Positions 54,500 through 63,907 of a stretch of 64,000 nucleotides of DNA are shown here, piece after piece; the stretch's first letter is position 1, and each line of letters opens with the position of its first letter. The translations under genes were made by a program, and so were the position numbers. Source of the stretch: a marine gamma proteobacterium HTCC2148 (GTDB taxonomy: Bacteria > Pseudomonadota > Gammaproteobacteria > Pseudomonadales > Halieaceae); NCBI GenBank assembly GCA_000156295.1, contig DS999227.1, positions 32,171 to 96,170 on the forward strand, written 5' to 3'. The notes under the pieces were generated by a model. The model made no database searches. It had not been told where the DNA came from and saw only the letters and a program-made list of their open reading frames with translations.

Positions 54500-55855
54500 T
54501 CAATCGTATCCACTGGCAATAGTGGGTTCCCAAACCAGCTCCCAGGGAGCTTCTGCATCCTGGCCACTGACTCCCCAGCGGCTGCTTTGACAAGGGCCCA
54601 CGCTGCCCAGGCTAAGCAGCTCCTCTTCAAGGTACAGTAAGGGAACACGCTGTCGCCACCAGGGCGGTATTCCAGACTCCTGAAGGACTTTCTTGAGGCT
54701 TTTGCTCCGCTTATGCCCAGCCAAACGGCAGCGCTCGCCGCCATCTCGCCATTGCAGCGATAGGCTCTCATCTGCCGCCAGCCAGATGCCCTCGCTCTCG
54801 GTGCGCCGCAAGCTAATGCGGCCAACGCCGGGGATCTCAATAACCCCTCCGGGAGCTATTGCGAGCTCTTGATCAACCGGCCCTGGATCCTCTGGCAGCA
54901 GGTATATCGCCTCTTTGTAGCGCTGTAAGCGATAACTACCCGAATTCAACTGTGGCCTGGCGTCTCCAGTAGACGCCCGTAGCTGTCGTAAAAACTCATC
55001 CAGAACCGACTGATCCGGAGCCTGGTAGCCCCCTGATTTCAGCCACCCTCTCAATACCAGCGCCGCCTGTACCTGATCATCGACTTTCAGGACACCGCCT
55101 GGCAGACCCGGATCACCCAGCGCGCTGAAGCAGGTCTGGGGGATGGTCACCGCTGATTCCCTGGCCCCAGAAACCGATGCCAGGTGCCCTGCTGCCCGGG
55201 TGATTGTCTGACGATACCCAGGCCATCGACTGGCCAACACCGGCAGTACATCCTGGCGCAGATAATTACGGTCCAGGGACACATCCTGATTGGAAGGATC
55301 TTCAATATAACGAAGTCCCTGGGCCTCAACATAGGCTTCCAATTGTGCTCGGGAATAATCCAGCAACGGTCTCAGCAGCAAGCCCTTGCCCAGCCCTCGC
55401 TGCCGCGGCATAGCGGCCAGACCATCGACGCCTGCGCCCCGCAATAGTCGCAGGAAAAATGTCTCCACCTGATCATCCTGGTGATGACCAAAAAATAACA
55501 CTTCGCCCTCTTCCAGCTGTTCTTCGAAGCGAGCATAGCGCGCCTGTCTGGCGGCAGATTCCACGCCCCTGCCATCAGGATCAACATCAACATTCAAGGC
55601 AAGAAAGGGAACATCAAGAAAGCGGCAAATCCAGGCGCAGTGATTTTCCCAGTCTGCAGCCTGGGCCTGCAGACCATGATTAATGTGCAGCGCGGTGAGA
55701 GGTGGCGCTTGGCCGTTAGCTTTGCACCAGCTGTTAATCAGCTGCAATAGTGCGGTTGAATCAACCCCGCCGCTGTAAGCCACGTACCAGTGAGGCGCAT
55801 CACTGAATGCGGAGAGCTCCGCATTCAGATTGCTATGACTAATGGCCTTTGCCAT
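54500..55855 (-). CDS. tilS: tRNA(Ile)-lysidine synthase
   Basis: TilS converts the wobble C of the tRNA-Ile CAU anticodon to lysidine with ATP. The 451-residue protein has the PP-loop YSGGVDSTALLQL, HINHGLQ, ARYARFEE, FFGHHQDDQVETFFLRLLRGAG and the C-terminal TilS domain. It lies between accA and pyrG; the usual order in related genomes is accA-tilS-pyrG. Confidence 0.95.
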   Translation of the reverse strand: MAKAISHSNLNAELSAFSDAPHWYVAYSGGVDSTALLQLINSWCKANGQAPPLTALHINHGLQAQAADWENHCAWICRFLDVPFLALNVDVDPDGRGVESAARQARYARFEEQLEEGEVLFFGHHQDDQVETFFLRLLRGAGVDGLAAMPRQRGLGKGLLLRPLLDYSRAQLEAYVEAQGLRYIEDPSNQDVSLDRNYLRQDVLPVLASRWPGYRQTITRAAGHLASVSGARESAVTIPQTCFSALGDPGLPGGVLKVDDQVQAALVLRGWLKSGGYQAPDQSVLDEFLRQLRASTGDARPQLNSGSYRLQRYKEAIYLLPEDPGPVDQELAIAPGGVIEIPGVGRISLRRTESEGIWLAADESLSLQWRDGGERCRLAGHKRSKSLKKVLQESGIPPWWRQRVPLLYLEEELLSLGSVGPCQSSRWGVSGQDAEAPWELVWEPTIASGYD

Positions 55856-55875
55856 AAAACAGGTACATCTGTGCG

Positions 55876-56823
55876 TTAGTTACCGTAGGACATCAACCGC
55901 TGGTAGCGCTTGGCCAAAAGGTCTTCCAGAGGAAGTGCCTGCAGGACATCCAGCTGCTCAATAAGGTGAGTTTTAATGCGTTCAGCCATCAACGCAACAT
56001 CTCGGTGAGCTCCACCGAGGGGCTCCGCAATAGTCGCATCTACAATTTCCAAATCCTGCAGGATAGAGGACGTTACACCCATAGCCTCAGCGGCGTCAGG
56101 CGCATTAGCTGAATCTTTCCAGATGATATTGGCACAACCCTCAGGGGAAATAACGAAGTAGGTGGAATACTGGAGCATGGCTAAATGATCGCCGACGCCT
56201 ATGCCCAGCGCACCGCCTGAGCTGCCCTCACCTATCACAATGCAGATAATGGGTGTGGCCAGTCGCGACATTACCGCCAGGTTCTGAGCGATGGACTCAC
56301 TGATACCGCGTTCTTCTGAATCGATGCCCGGATAGGCTCCGGGCGTATCAATGAGCGTGACGACCGGCATCTTGAAACGCTCGGCCATCTCCATAAGACG
56401 TAAAGCCTTGCGATAGCCCTCGGGTTTGGGCATGCCAAAATTGCGCATCACCTTGTCTTTGACAGCACGGCCCTTCTCTTGACCAATAACCATCACGGGA
56501 CGTCCCTCCAGACGCGCCATACCCCCCACAATCGCGTTGTCATCCCCAAAGTGCCTATCGCCGTGCAGTTCATCAAATTCAGTGAATATCTGGGGGATGT
56601 AATCCAGGGTATAGGGACGCTGCGGGTGGCGCGCCACCTTAACAATATCCCAGGCACTTAAATTGGAAAATATTTTCTCGGTGAGCTTGGTGCTCTTGTC
56701 GCGTAAGGTCTCGATTTCTTCACCGATATTGAGCTCATTATCCGAGCCAACCAGCTGCAGTTCCTCGATCTTCACTTCGAGTTCTGCGATTGGTTGTTCA
56801 AAATCCAGGTAATTGGGATTCAT
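55876..56823 (-). CDS. accA: acetyl-CoA carboxylase carboxyltransferase subunit alpha
   Basis: AccA with AccD transfers the carboxyl group from biotin to acetyl-CoA at the start of fatty acid synthesis. The 315-residue protein shows [90 protein letters not shown] and [16 protein letters not shown]. Full length for the family. Confidence 0.97.
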   Translation of the reverse strand: MNPNYLDFEQPIAELEVKIEELQLVGSDNELNIGEEIETLRDKSTKLTEKIFSNLSAWDIVKVARHPQRPYTLDYIPQIFTEFDELHGDRHFGDDNAIVGGMARLEGRPVMVIGQEKGRAVKDKVMRNFGMPKPEGYRKALRLMEMAERFKMPVVTLIDTPGAYPGIDSEERGISESIAQNLAVMSRLATPIICIVIGEGSSGGALGIGVGDHLAMLQYSTYFVISPEGCANIIWKDSANAPDAAEAMGVTSSILQDLEIVDATIAEPLGGAHRDVALMAERIKTHLIEQLDVLQALPLEDLLAKRYQRLMSYGN

Positions 56824-56972
56824 GCGTCAGCAGTTCCTGATGTCTATGGCAGCGGCCAGTGTACAAAAAATCGTGCTGTCTCACCAATGCACATTGCTGC
56901 GCAAGGCAGCTTTTGATGCCAACCGGGAGTCGTTGTGTTGATTACCCTGCCAACGCTCCTGAATTACCCGCC

Positions 56973-57665
56973 TCAAACCAAGACCAAGGTTTCTTCCGTG
57001 CTTTGTGATCTGTCAGCCAGGTAAATTCGCACATCGCGAAATTCAGCAGATTCATCGAGGTCAGGCAGCGTACAGCTGTCCATCTGATCGATCTGGCTAA
57101 AAGGGGGATAGTCGAAATTTTTCACCCTGGAATCAGCAACGAGCACACGCGGAGCTCGTCTGGAAAACCTCTCCAACCAGACGAAGTTTTCGCTATCGTA
57201 AAGTACGTCAGCAACAATAATCAGGTCTACCTCGCCCTCGATATCGAAATAGTCATCGCATAACTGCAGGTCAATACCATTGAGTCTCGCATTCACCGCC
57301 GTCGCTTCCAGCGCCAACGGGTCGATATCGCAGGCGATAACCTCTCCTGCCCCGGCGATAGCCGCTGCGATAGCGACGACACCGGAGCCACAGCCAAAAT
57401 CCAGTATTCGCTTGCCACTCACCTGCTCTGGATGGTCTAACAGGTAGCGGGCGAGCACTTCGCCCGAGGCCCAGCAAAAAACCCAGTACAGCGGATTGTT
57501 CATCACCCGCTGCATTTCCTGCTCACTCAGCGCTCCCTGCGGATAGTTTTTCGCCAACAAGAAGAGCTTGAGCTCAGGCACATTTGGCAAAGTCATCACC
57601 TCCAGCTCTGCGCTGGGAATAATTTCCTTTAAACGAGAATTCAATTTTTTATGAGAGGAAGACAT
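56973..57665 (-). CDS. class I SAM-dependent methyltransferase (ETFB-lysine/NNT1-like)
   Basis: The 230-residue protein has a SAM-binding Rossmann core: ILDFGCGSGVVAIAAAIAGAGEVIACDIDPLALEATAVNARLNG, then DLIIVADVLYDSENF. The stretch NNPLYWVFCWASGEVLARYLLDHPE before motif I is typical of the eukaryotic-like ETFBKMT/NNT1 group, which methylates lysines on proteins. A protein or small-molecule substrate cannot be told apart here. It is divergent from rluA, 53 bases away. Confidence 0.8.
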   Translation of the reverse strand: MSSSHKKLNSRLKEIIPSAELEVMTLPNVPELKLFLLAKNYPQGALSEQEMQRVMNNPLYWVFCWASGEVLARYLLDHPEQVSGKRILDFGCGSGVVAIAAAIAGAGEVIACDIDPLALEATAVNARLNGIDLQLCDDYFDIEGEVDLIIVADVLYDSENFVWLERFSRRAPRVLVADSRVKNFDYPPFSQIDQMDSCTLPDLDESAEFRDVRIYLADRSQSTEETLVLV

Positions 57666-57718
57666 GGGCGGGCATTATAACGGTTGTGATAAAAACTGCG
57701 GCGATTACACTACGCGCC

Positions 57719-58381
57719 ATGTCAGACCTACCTCCCTACATTGTTCCCCATAGCCAGGAAGAGATACGCATTCTTTACGAAGATGCCGACCTACTGCTGG
57801 TGCGCAAGCCCGATCTCCTGCTGAGCATTCCCGGCAGGCACCCGCTCAACAAAGACTGTCTTATTACCCGACTGCAACAGGACTACCCCACGGCGAGTAT
57901 TGTTCATCGACTGGACCTTGATACCTCGGGCATCATGATCATTCCTTTGAACAAGCCCACCCATGCCCATATCAGCCGTCAGTTTCAGGAGCGCCTGGTA
58001 GAAAAGTGCTACCACGCTGTAGTGTTTGGATTGGTCGAGCAGGACTCAGGCGAAGTGGAACTTCCCATACGCTGTGACTGGGAAAATCGGCCTTTGCAGA
58101 TGATTGATCATGAACAAGGGAAGCACGCCCTGACCCGCTACGAGGTACTGGATCGACTCAGCGACCGCACTCGGCTGTTGTTAAAACCTGTCACTGGCCG
58201 CTCTCACCAGCTCCGTATTCATATGCGCGAGCTGGGGCATCCTATTCTGGGCTGTGATATGTATGCCCATCAGCAAGCCCTGGAAATGGCCGACCGGATG
58301 TTACTGCATGCAAGCTTCATCGGATTTGAGCACCCGACCAGTGGCGAGTGGTTAACAGGTGAGTGCGCACCAGACTTCTGA
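57719..58381 (+). CDS. rluA: 23S rRNA/tRNA pseudouridine synthase RluA
   Basis: RluA isomerises U746 of 23S rRNA and U32 of some tRNAs. The 220-residue protein has the catalytic Asp in VHRLDLDTSGIMI, LPIRCDWENRPLQ, LLLKPVTGRSHQLRIHMRELGHPILGCDMYA and LLHASFI, all matching E. coli RluA in order and length. The start is ATG 57719 (MSDLPPYIV); a GTG at 57686 would add 11 residues without homology. Confidence 0.92.
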   Translation: MSDLPPYIVPHSQEEIRILYEDADLLLVRKPDLLLSIPGRHPLNKDCLITRLQQDYPTASIVHRLDLDTSGIMIIPLNKPTHAHISRQFQERLVEKCYHAVVFGLVEQDSGEVELPIRCDWENRPLQMIDHEQGKHALTRYEVLDRLSDRTRLLLKPVTGRSHQLRIHMRELGHPILGCDMYAHQQALEMADRMLLHASFIGFEHPTSGEWLTGECAPDF

Positions 58382-58388
58382 TTGACCA

Positions 58389-59531
58389 TCAAAACTGATT
58401 GAGAATAAAGCCAATGACCATCACCTGTGGCACTGTAATCAGGGGCAGAAACAGTGCAATCTTCCATGACCGGGTGGTATCCCTGATCGACATGACCTCG
58501 GTATAGTCAGTCGCCACGCCCGCCATCAAGAATGTAAACGCGTTACCGGGCGCGTTGGCGCGATTCATCAGGTCGGCCGCAATGGGTGTAGAGCCCTCCG
58601 AGCAGACTTCAATGACGGTGGTAGCCAACAAGGTCAGCCAGAGTCCCGCAAATGTTGCACCAAACCAGACGGCGAAAGCATCTTCTGGCACCAAAGCGCG
58701 TATTGCGCCGGCCAAAATCAAGCCAAATAGTGACCAGCGAATCACAACCCTTGACCCCGCAAACCCCTCTTTGAGGATGTCAACGGTTCCCCCAAGCGAG
58801 AAACGCATGGAGCGGCGAACCTCGGACCACATTTCATCCAGCGGGCGTTCCTCGCCCAACTCTTCCCGCCAGGGATTGGAGGGCAAGGTGCCGCGAGAGA
58901 CCAGTGCGTCAAAAATCATTCCCGAAATTAAGCCAATCACCAATGACAGCAGAATGAAGAGCAAGGTCCAAACTACGCCAATCAGTCCAAACAAAATCAG
59001 AGTGAGAGAGAATGAGTTCCAGGGACTGGCCAGAAGAAAAGCCATCACCTGGCCCACCGTCGCGCCACGCTCGTAGAGCTTCATCCCAACCGCGAGAATG
59101 CCGTGACTGCAGAGGTCCAGAAACACCCCCGCGAGGGTGGCTCGAAACAGCCCGTGGATACCTCCATCACGCCCAAGAATACCCATCACCAATTCCCGTG
59201 GCACCCGACTCAGCAATCCGACGAAAATTATTCCCAGCGCGATACCCCACCACATGGCGTTAAACAACTCGAATATACCGCCGGTGAAAACGCCTAACAC
59301 GCCACCGTGATCGTGTTGGCTGAACGCCCCTATAGAGTAGGCAACAGCAACAACAAGCAGACAGACCCAGAAGAAATAGTCTCTGCTTGCCGGTGTTTCA
59401 CAGCAACTGTCGCCATCAGTTTCTGGAGCATGACAGCTGGCGGTTGGTGCCTCAGAACTCTCAGCGGCGCTGGCCGCCTCAGTGCCGCTCGCGCAACAGT
59501 GACTGTCTTTACTCTCGTGTTCTTTACTCAT
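58389..59531 (-). CDS. SO_0444-type Cu/Zn efflux permease (DUF318/ArsP-like)
   Basis: The 380-residue permease begins with a Cys/His-rich cytoplasmic segment (DSHCCASG, SCHAP, DSCCET) likely to bind metal. About eight helices follow with the family hallmarks GVFLDLCSHGILAVGMKLYERGATVGQVMAFLLASPWNSFSLT and VIEVCSEGSTPIAADLMNRANAPGNAFTFLMAG. It resembles the SO_0444 copper/zinc exporters. The start overlaps the stop of the MerR-family gene, so the regulator and pump are one operon. Confidence 0.82.
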   Translation of the reverse strand: MSKEHESKDSHCCASGTEAASAAESSEAPTASCHAPETDGDSCCETPASRDYFFWVCLLVVAVAYSIGAFSQHDHGGVLGVFTGGIFELFNAMWWGIALGIIFVGLLSRVPRELVMGILGRDGGIHGLFRATLAGVFLDLCSHGILAVGMKLYERGATVGQVMAFLLASPWNSFSLTLILFGLIGVVWTLLFILLSLVIGLISGMIFDALVSRGTLPSNPWREELGEERPLDEMWSEVRRSMRFSLGGTVDILKEGFAGSRVVIRWSLFGLILAGAIRALVPEDAFAVWFGATFAGLWLTLLATTVIEVCSEGSTPIAADLMNRANAPGNAFTFLMAGVATDYTEVMSIRDTTRSWKIALFLPLITVPQVMVIGFILNQF

Positions 59532-59932
59532 AGCGAGGAATCATCAGCGCTGGCAAGATCGTTCAGGATGGCACAATCGGGCCCCTCGTCCCCGTGACAA
59601 CGACTGGCCATGTCCCGCAAAACCTGCTGCATAGCCAACAGCGAATCGATCCGTTGCTGCAGCTGCTCAGTCTTCTCCAACACCAGGGCGCGAGCATGCC
59701 GACTCTGCCGGCCGCTGTCGCGATGTAAGCCCAAAAGTTGCCGACATTCGCTCAGGTCAAAACCCACATCCCTGGCACGACTTAGAAACTTTAATTCCTC
59801 CACCGCGCCATCTTCGTATACCCGGTAGCCGTTCTCTGTCCGATCGACAGGAGCGGTCAAGCCAATATCTTCGTAGTAACGAATTGTTTTACTGCTGAGC
59901 CCACTGCGTCGGGCGGCTTCCGAGATATTCAT
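59528..59932 (-). CDS. MerR-family copper-type regulator (CueR-like)
   Basis: The 134-residue protein has the MerR helix-turn-helix (MNISEAARRSGLSSKTIRYYEDIGL), a dimer coiled coil and a C-terminal metal loop C-H-G-D-E-G-P-D-C, a C-x7-C spacing as in CueR. CueR senses monovalent copper, silver or gold and twists its promoter to activate. The operon promoter has the 19-base spacer these regulators need. Confidence 0.88.
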   Translation of the reverse strand: MNISEAARRSGLSSKTIRYYEDIGLTAPVDRTENGYRVYEDGAVEELKFLSRARDVGFDLSECRQLLGLHRDSGRQSRHARALVLEKTEQLQQRIDSLLAMQQVLRDMASRCHGDEGPDCAILNDLASADDSSL

Positions 59933-59958
59933 TGTCGTCTCCGGGTTCCCATCACCCT

Positions 59959-59989
59959 AATGTAAACCTTCCAGTTACTAGAAGGTCAA
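59959..59989 (-). promoter_or_regulatory. MerR-type promoter with 19-base spacer
   Basis: On the minus strand a TTGACC -35 and a TACATT -10 are separated by 19 bases that carry the dyad ACCTTC...GAAGGT. This closely resembles the copA/CueR promoter of E. coli and lies 27 bases before the regulator start. Confidence 0.85.
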
Positions 59990-60016
59990 CCCTTTCGTGC
60001 ATCGATGTTCAATTCA

Positions 60017-60928
60017 TCAAGCAACTACTTCTTCCGTGACTTCCGTGCTCAGCGCTCGTCCTAGATATTCGGTGAAGATCTGGGCGCGGGCGCTCATTAC
60101 GCCCGGTTGTCCGGTCACCAGGTAATGGGAATGCTGAGCTTCTACGGTCTGACCGCCCAGTGCCACCAGGCTGCCGTTGCGTAAATCGGTGGAGACTTCT
60201 ACCCGATCGGCAAGGAACACGCCGCAGCCATCGCGAGCTGCGCATATCCCTAAATAGGAATCCTGCACGTAAAGGTTAGTACGAGCCTCTCTTTGCTCCA
60301 GCCCATTATTCGATAACCAACGCTGCCAGCGTCCATGACGGTCATGAATCAAGGGCAATCTGAGCAACTCCGAAGGCTCCAGAACGCTACCTCCAGTGGG
60401 CAACAGCGATGGACTCACGACCGGCCCATATTTCTCGCGAAACAGTTCTCGTACCACTTTTTTAGGCGCTATGGGTTCACCAAAACAAACGGCAACCTCT
60501 ATTTCTGCGGGCAAATCTCGTTGCATCGGCAGGATATTATCCAGACGAATTTCAATTTCAGGATAGCTCTGATTGAATTCACCGATCATCGCTAACAACC
60601 AGCAAGCAGATATGGAGGGCGGCGCGGCCAGCACGAGCTCGCCAGGCAAGGATGCTGGATCGACAGAAAGAGCTCCCTCCGTCAGCCGGTCCAGTGCCTC
60701 ACCCACCGCCTGCGCCAGGCGGTTGCCCTCTTGAGTCAGGGTCAACCGATTCCTGCTGCGATCAAAAAGCAGGATGCCTAACTGTTCCTCCAACTGGCGA
60801 ACCTGTCTGGAAACCGCACCGTGGGTGACCCCCAGTTCCGCCGCCGCTCGACGCAGATGACAGTGTCTGGCTGCGGCTTCAAAAGCACGCATAGCGTTAA
60901 GCGGCAAGTTGCGTCTCAATAGTTCCAC
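60017..60928 (-). CDS. LysR-family regulator, GcvA-like
   Basis: The 303-residue protein has the GcvA-type opening LRRNLPLNAMRAFEAAARHCHLRRAAAELGVTHGAVSRQVRQLEEQLGILLFDRSRNRLTLT and a standard effector-binding domain. It is divergent from the semialdehyde dehydrogenase gene with a 111-base gap, and probably controls the two following genes in response to an amino compound. Confidence 0.9.
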   Translation of the reverse strand: MELLRRNLPLNAMRAFEAAARHCHLRRAAAELGVTHGAVSRQVRQLEEQLGILLFDRSRNRLTLTQEGNRLAQAVGEALDRLTEGALSVDPASLPGELVLAAPPSISACWLLAMIGEFNQSYPEIEIRLDNILPMQRDLPAEIEVAVCFGEPIAPKKVVRELFREKYGPVVSPSLLPTGGSVLEPSELLRLPLIHDRHGRWQRWLSNNGLEQREARTNLYVQDSYLGICAARDGCGVFLADRVEVSTDLRNGSLVALGGQTVEAQHSHYLVTGQPGVMSARAQIFTEYLGRALSTEVTEEVVA

Positions 60929-61039
60929 GGCTACTCCTGTTTACTTTTAATCACCACATAGGTGCAAATATATCGATTGCAGTGACAAATACAATACATA
61001 AAATGCTCTACATCGCCATACTCTATCGGAATCAATACC

Positions 61040-62509
61040 ATGAAACTGCAGCTCAGCGACCCCACCCTGCTGAAGAGCATGGCTTACATTGACGGTGAGT
61101 GGCGCCCGGCGGCCAACGGGTCCAGTTTCACTGTGAAGAATCCGGCAACTGGCGAGGTGATTGCTGATGTGACGGATCTGGGTGCGGCAGAGACCCGCGC
61201 CGCCATTGCAGCAGCACAGCAGGCAATGATCAGCTGGCGACAGCAGCCAGCGAAAGAACGCAGCGCAATATTACGCCGCTGGTTCAACCTGATCATGGAC
61301 AACCAGGAAGACCTGGCGTGCCTGATGACGGCAGAGCAAGGCAAAGTACTTGCTGAGTCACGCCTGGAAATTACCTACGCCGCATCTTTTGTGGAATGGT
61401 TTGCTGAAGAAGCCAAACGAATTTACGGCGATGTGATTCCTGGCCCAAATGACAGACGCTCAATTGTCATCAAGCAGCCTGTCGGTGTGGTCGCAGCGAT
61501 CACACCCTGGAATTTTCCCAGTGCGATGATCACCCGCAAAGTGGGGCCCGCCCTCGCCGCAGGCTGCAGCGTGGTGCTCAAACCTGCAGCCGAGACTCCT
61601 CTGTCGGCTCTGGCGTTGGCCGAGTTGGCAGATAGAGCGGGCATACCCGGCGGTTTATTTAATGTCATCACCGGCACCGATGCTCCTGCAATTGGCGACG
61701 AACTCACCTCCAGTGACATCATTCGCAAGCTTACCTTCACTGGATCTACCCCCGTCGGCAAACATCTGCTCGCGCAGAGCGCCGCTACAGTAAAAAAGGT
61801 TTCCATGGAGCTGGGAGGCAACGCTCCTATTATCATTTTCGATGATGCAGACCTGGATACTGCGGTCCAGGGAGCCATTGACACCAAATACCGTAACGCA
61901 GGCCAGACCTGCGTCTGTGCCAATCGTCTGCTGGTTCAGGACACTATCTATGACGCCTTCATCGAGAAACTTACCCAAGAGGTGAGCAAGTTTCGCGTGG
62001 GCGATGGCATGAATGAAAGCAACACCCTTGGGCCATTGATAGAACCAAAGGCACTTTTGAAGGTAGACGCTATGGTGCAAGATGCTGTTGCCGACGGTGC
62101 TAGCCTGGCCCTGGGCGGTAGAGCGATGCCTGAACTGGGGCCAAACTTCTATCAGCCCACCATACTGGCGAATGTCACCAATGACATGCGGGTCTTTCGC
62201 GAGGAGATTTTTGGCCCCGTCGCCCCAGTGCTTCGCTTCAGCGATGAGACCGAGGCTATCGCTATGGCCAACGATACCGAGTACGGATTGGCTGCCTATC
62301 TCTATACTAATGATTTAGGCCGCGTCTGGCGGATCAGCGAAGCGATTGAGTACGGCATGGTGGGCGTCAACGAAGTAGCGATCACCTCCGAGCTGATCCC
62401 CTTTGGTGGCGTCAAGGAATCAGGCCTGGGACGGGAAGGTTCCCATTACGGTATCGACGATTATGTCGAAGTGAAATACATTTGTATGGGCGGCATCGCC
62501 CAAGCCTAA
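61040..62509 (+). CDS. succinate-semialdehyde dehydrogenase-type ALDH
   Basis: The 489-residue ALDH has AAITPWNFPSAMITRKVGPALAAGCSVVLKPA, FTGSTPVGK, catalytic Glu in MELGGNAP and Cys in NAGQTCVCANR, and the C-terminal GVKESGLGREGSHYGIDDYVEVKY of the GabD branch (succinate or glutarate semialdehyde). It is 24 bases before an aminotransferase gene, so together they would convert 4-aminobutyrate or 5-aminovalerate to the diacid. Confidence 0.88.
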   Translation: MKLQLSDPTLLKSMAYIDGEWRPAANGSSFTVKNPATGEVIADVTDLGAAETRAAIAAAQQAMISWRQQPAKERSAILRRWFNLIMDNQEDLACLMTAEQGKVLAESRLEITYAASFVEWFAEEAKRIYGDVIPGPNDRRSIVIKQPVGVVAAITPWNFPSAMITRKVGPALAAGCSVVLKPAAETPLSALALAELADRAGIPGGLFNVITGTDAPAIGDELTSSDIIRKLTFTGSTPVGKHLLAQSAATVKKVSMELGGNAPIIIFDDADLDTAVQGAIDTKYRNAGQTCVCANRLLVQDTIYDAFIEKLTQEVSKFRVGDGMNESNTLGPLIEPKALLKVDAMVQDAVADGASLALGGRAMPELGPNFYQPTILANVTNDMRVFREEIFGPVAPVLRFSDETEAIAMANDTEYGLAAYLYTNDLGRVWRISEAIEYGMVGVNEVAITSELIPFGGVKESGLGREGSHYGIDDYVEVKYICMGGIAQA

Positions 62510-62533
62510 AACGGACAATATAAGGTACTTATT

Positions 62534-63847
62534 ATGTCAGCAGTCATTTACCCCACAACTAACCTGGCCGCTACCGAGCAGCTCAAATTCGAGCGCGCAG
62601 ACGGTGTTTATGTTTATGACCAGGACGGCAAGCAGTACCTCGAGGGAATGGCAGGCCTCTGGTGCACCGGCCTCGGTTACGGTAACCGCGAGCTGATCGA
62701 TGCCATCAGTGACCAGCTGGGCAAGTTATCTTTCTCCCATACTTTTGGTGGCAAAACACATCAGCCAGTTATTGACCTGGGCGATAAACTCGCAGACATG
62801 GTGCCGGTAAAAGATGCGATGGTGTTCTTCGGTAATTCGGGCTCCGATGCCAACGACAGCCATATCAAAATGCTCCGCTACTATTTCAACGCTATTGGTA
62901 AACCCGAAAAGCGCAAAATTATTACCCGTGATCGCGCTTACCACGGCGTGACCGTAGCAGCAGGCTCACTCACCAGCTTGCCGGCTAACCTGGCGCATTT
63001 CGACGCTCCGCTGGAAGCACTGGGCGTTTTGCGCACAGACCACCCACACTACTATCGCGGAGCCCAGGGCGACGAGAGCGAAATGCAGTTCGTTGATCGC
63101 ATCACCAACAACCTGGAACAGCTCATTCTACAAGAAGACCCCGATACCATAGCGGCGTTTATCGCCGAACCTATTACCGGTGCGAGCGGCGTACTGGTGC
63201 CGCCACCGGGTTATTACGAAAAAGTACAAGCCATTCTGGAAAAGTATGACATTCTATTTTGGGCTGACGAGGTCATCACCGGTTTTGGCCGCACCGGTAA
63301 AGTATTCGGTTGTGAAACGGTCAACATACAGCAACCCTCGATGATGACTTTTGCCAAGCAAATGTCGTCCGCCTATTACCCTATTAGCGCCTCTGTTATC
63401 AGCGGCGAAATGTACGAGCCAATGATTGCGGCCAGCGAAGAAGTCGGTGTGTTCGGCCATGGCTATACCTACTCGGGGCATCCGGTAGCTTGTGCCTCGG
63501 CACTGAAAACCCTGGAAATCTATGAACGGGACGGTCTTTATGACAATGCAGCGACTCAGGGAGAACACCTGCAGTCACGGCTTGCCGAGCTTATGGAATA
63601 TGAACAAGTCGGCGAAGTACGCGGTGCGGGCCTGATCGGCGCTATCGAGCTGGTTGAGCACCGCGACAGTAAAGCACCTGATGCCGCTCTGGCAAAAAAG
63701 GTGACCCTGGCAGCACAGGAAAATGGTCTGATCGTGCGTAATGTGGCCGGCAATGCCATTGCGGTGTGTCCACCGTTAATTATTAATCGTGAGCAGGTTG
63801 ATGAGATGATAGATAAACTGAAACTCTCGCTTGAGCAGACTATTTGA
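62534..63847 (+). CDS. class III PLP-dependent omega-aminotransferase
   Basis: The 437-residue protein has the class III pattern GVYVYDQDGKQYLEGMAGLWC, FGNSGSDANDSHIKMLRYY, DRAYHGVTVAAGS, ILFWADEVITGFGRTGKVFG and the PLP Lys in MTFAKQMSSAYYP. These enzymes transaminate omega-amino acids or amines with pyruvate or 2-oxoglutarate. Its location after a GabD-type dehydrogenase suggests GABA, putrescine-derived amines or a similar substrate. A 15-codon frame with a good ribosome site follows (63860-63906) but is too short to judge. Confidence 0.88.
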   Translation: MSAVIYPTTNLAATEQLKFERADGVYVYDQDGKQYLEGMAGLWCTGLGYGNRELIDAISDQLGKLSFSHTFGGKTHQPVIDLGDKLADMVPVKDAMVFFGNSGSDANDSHIKMLRYYFNAIGKPEKRKIITRDRAYHGVTVAAGSLTSLPANLAHFDAPLEALGVLRTDHPHYYRGAQGDESEMQFVDRITNNLEQLILQEDPDTIAAFIAEPITGASGVLVPPPGYYEKVQAILEKYDILFWADEVITGFGRTGKVFGCETVNIQQPSMMTFAKQMSSAYYPISASVISGEMYEPMIAASEEVGVFGHGYTYSGHPVACASALKTLEIYERDGLYDNAATQGEHLQSRLAELMEYEQVGEVRGAGLIGAIELVEHRDSKAPDAALAKKVTLAAQENGLIVRNVAGNAIAVCPPLIINREQVDEMIDKLKLSLEQTI

Positions 63848-63907
63848 GGAAAATTTTCATGCGTTCTCTGGATTTCCGCCCGTCTGGGAATCCGGAGGAC
63901 AGCTAGG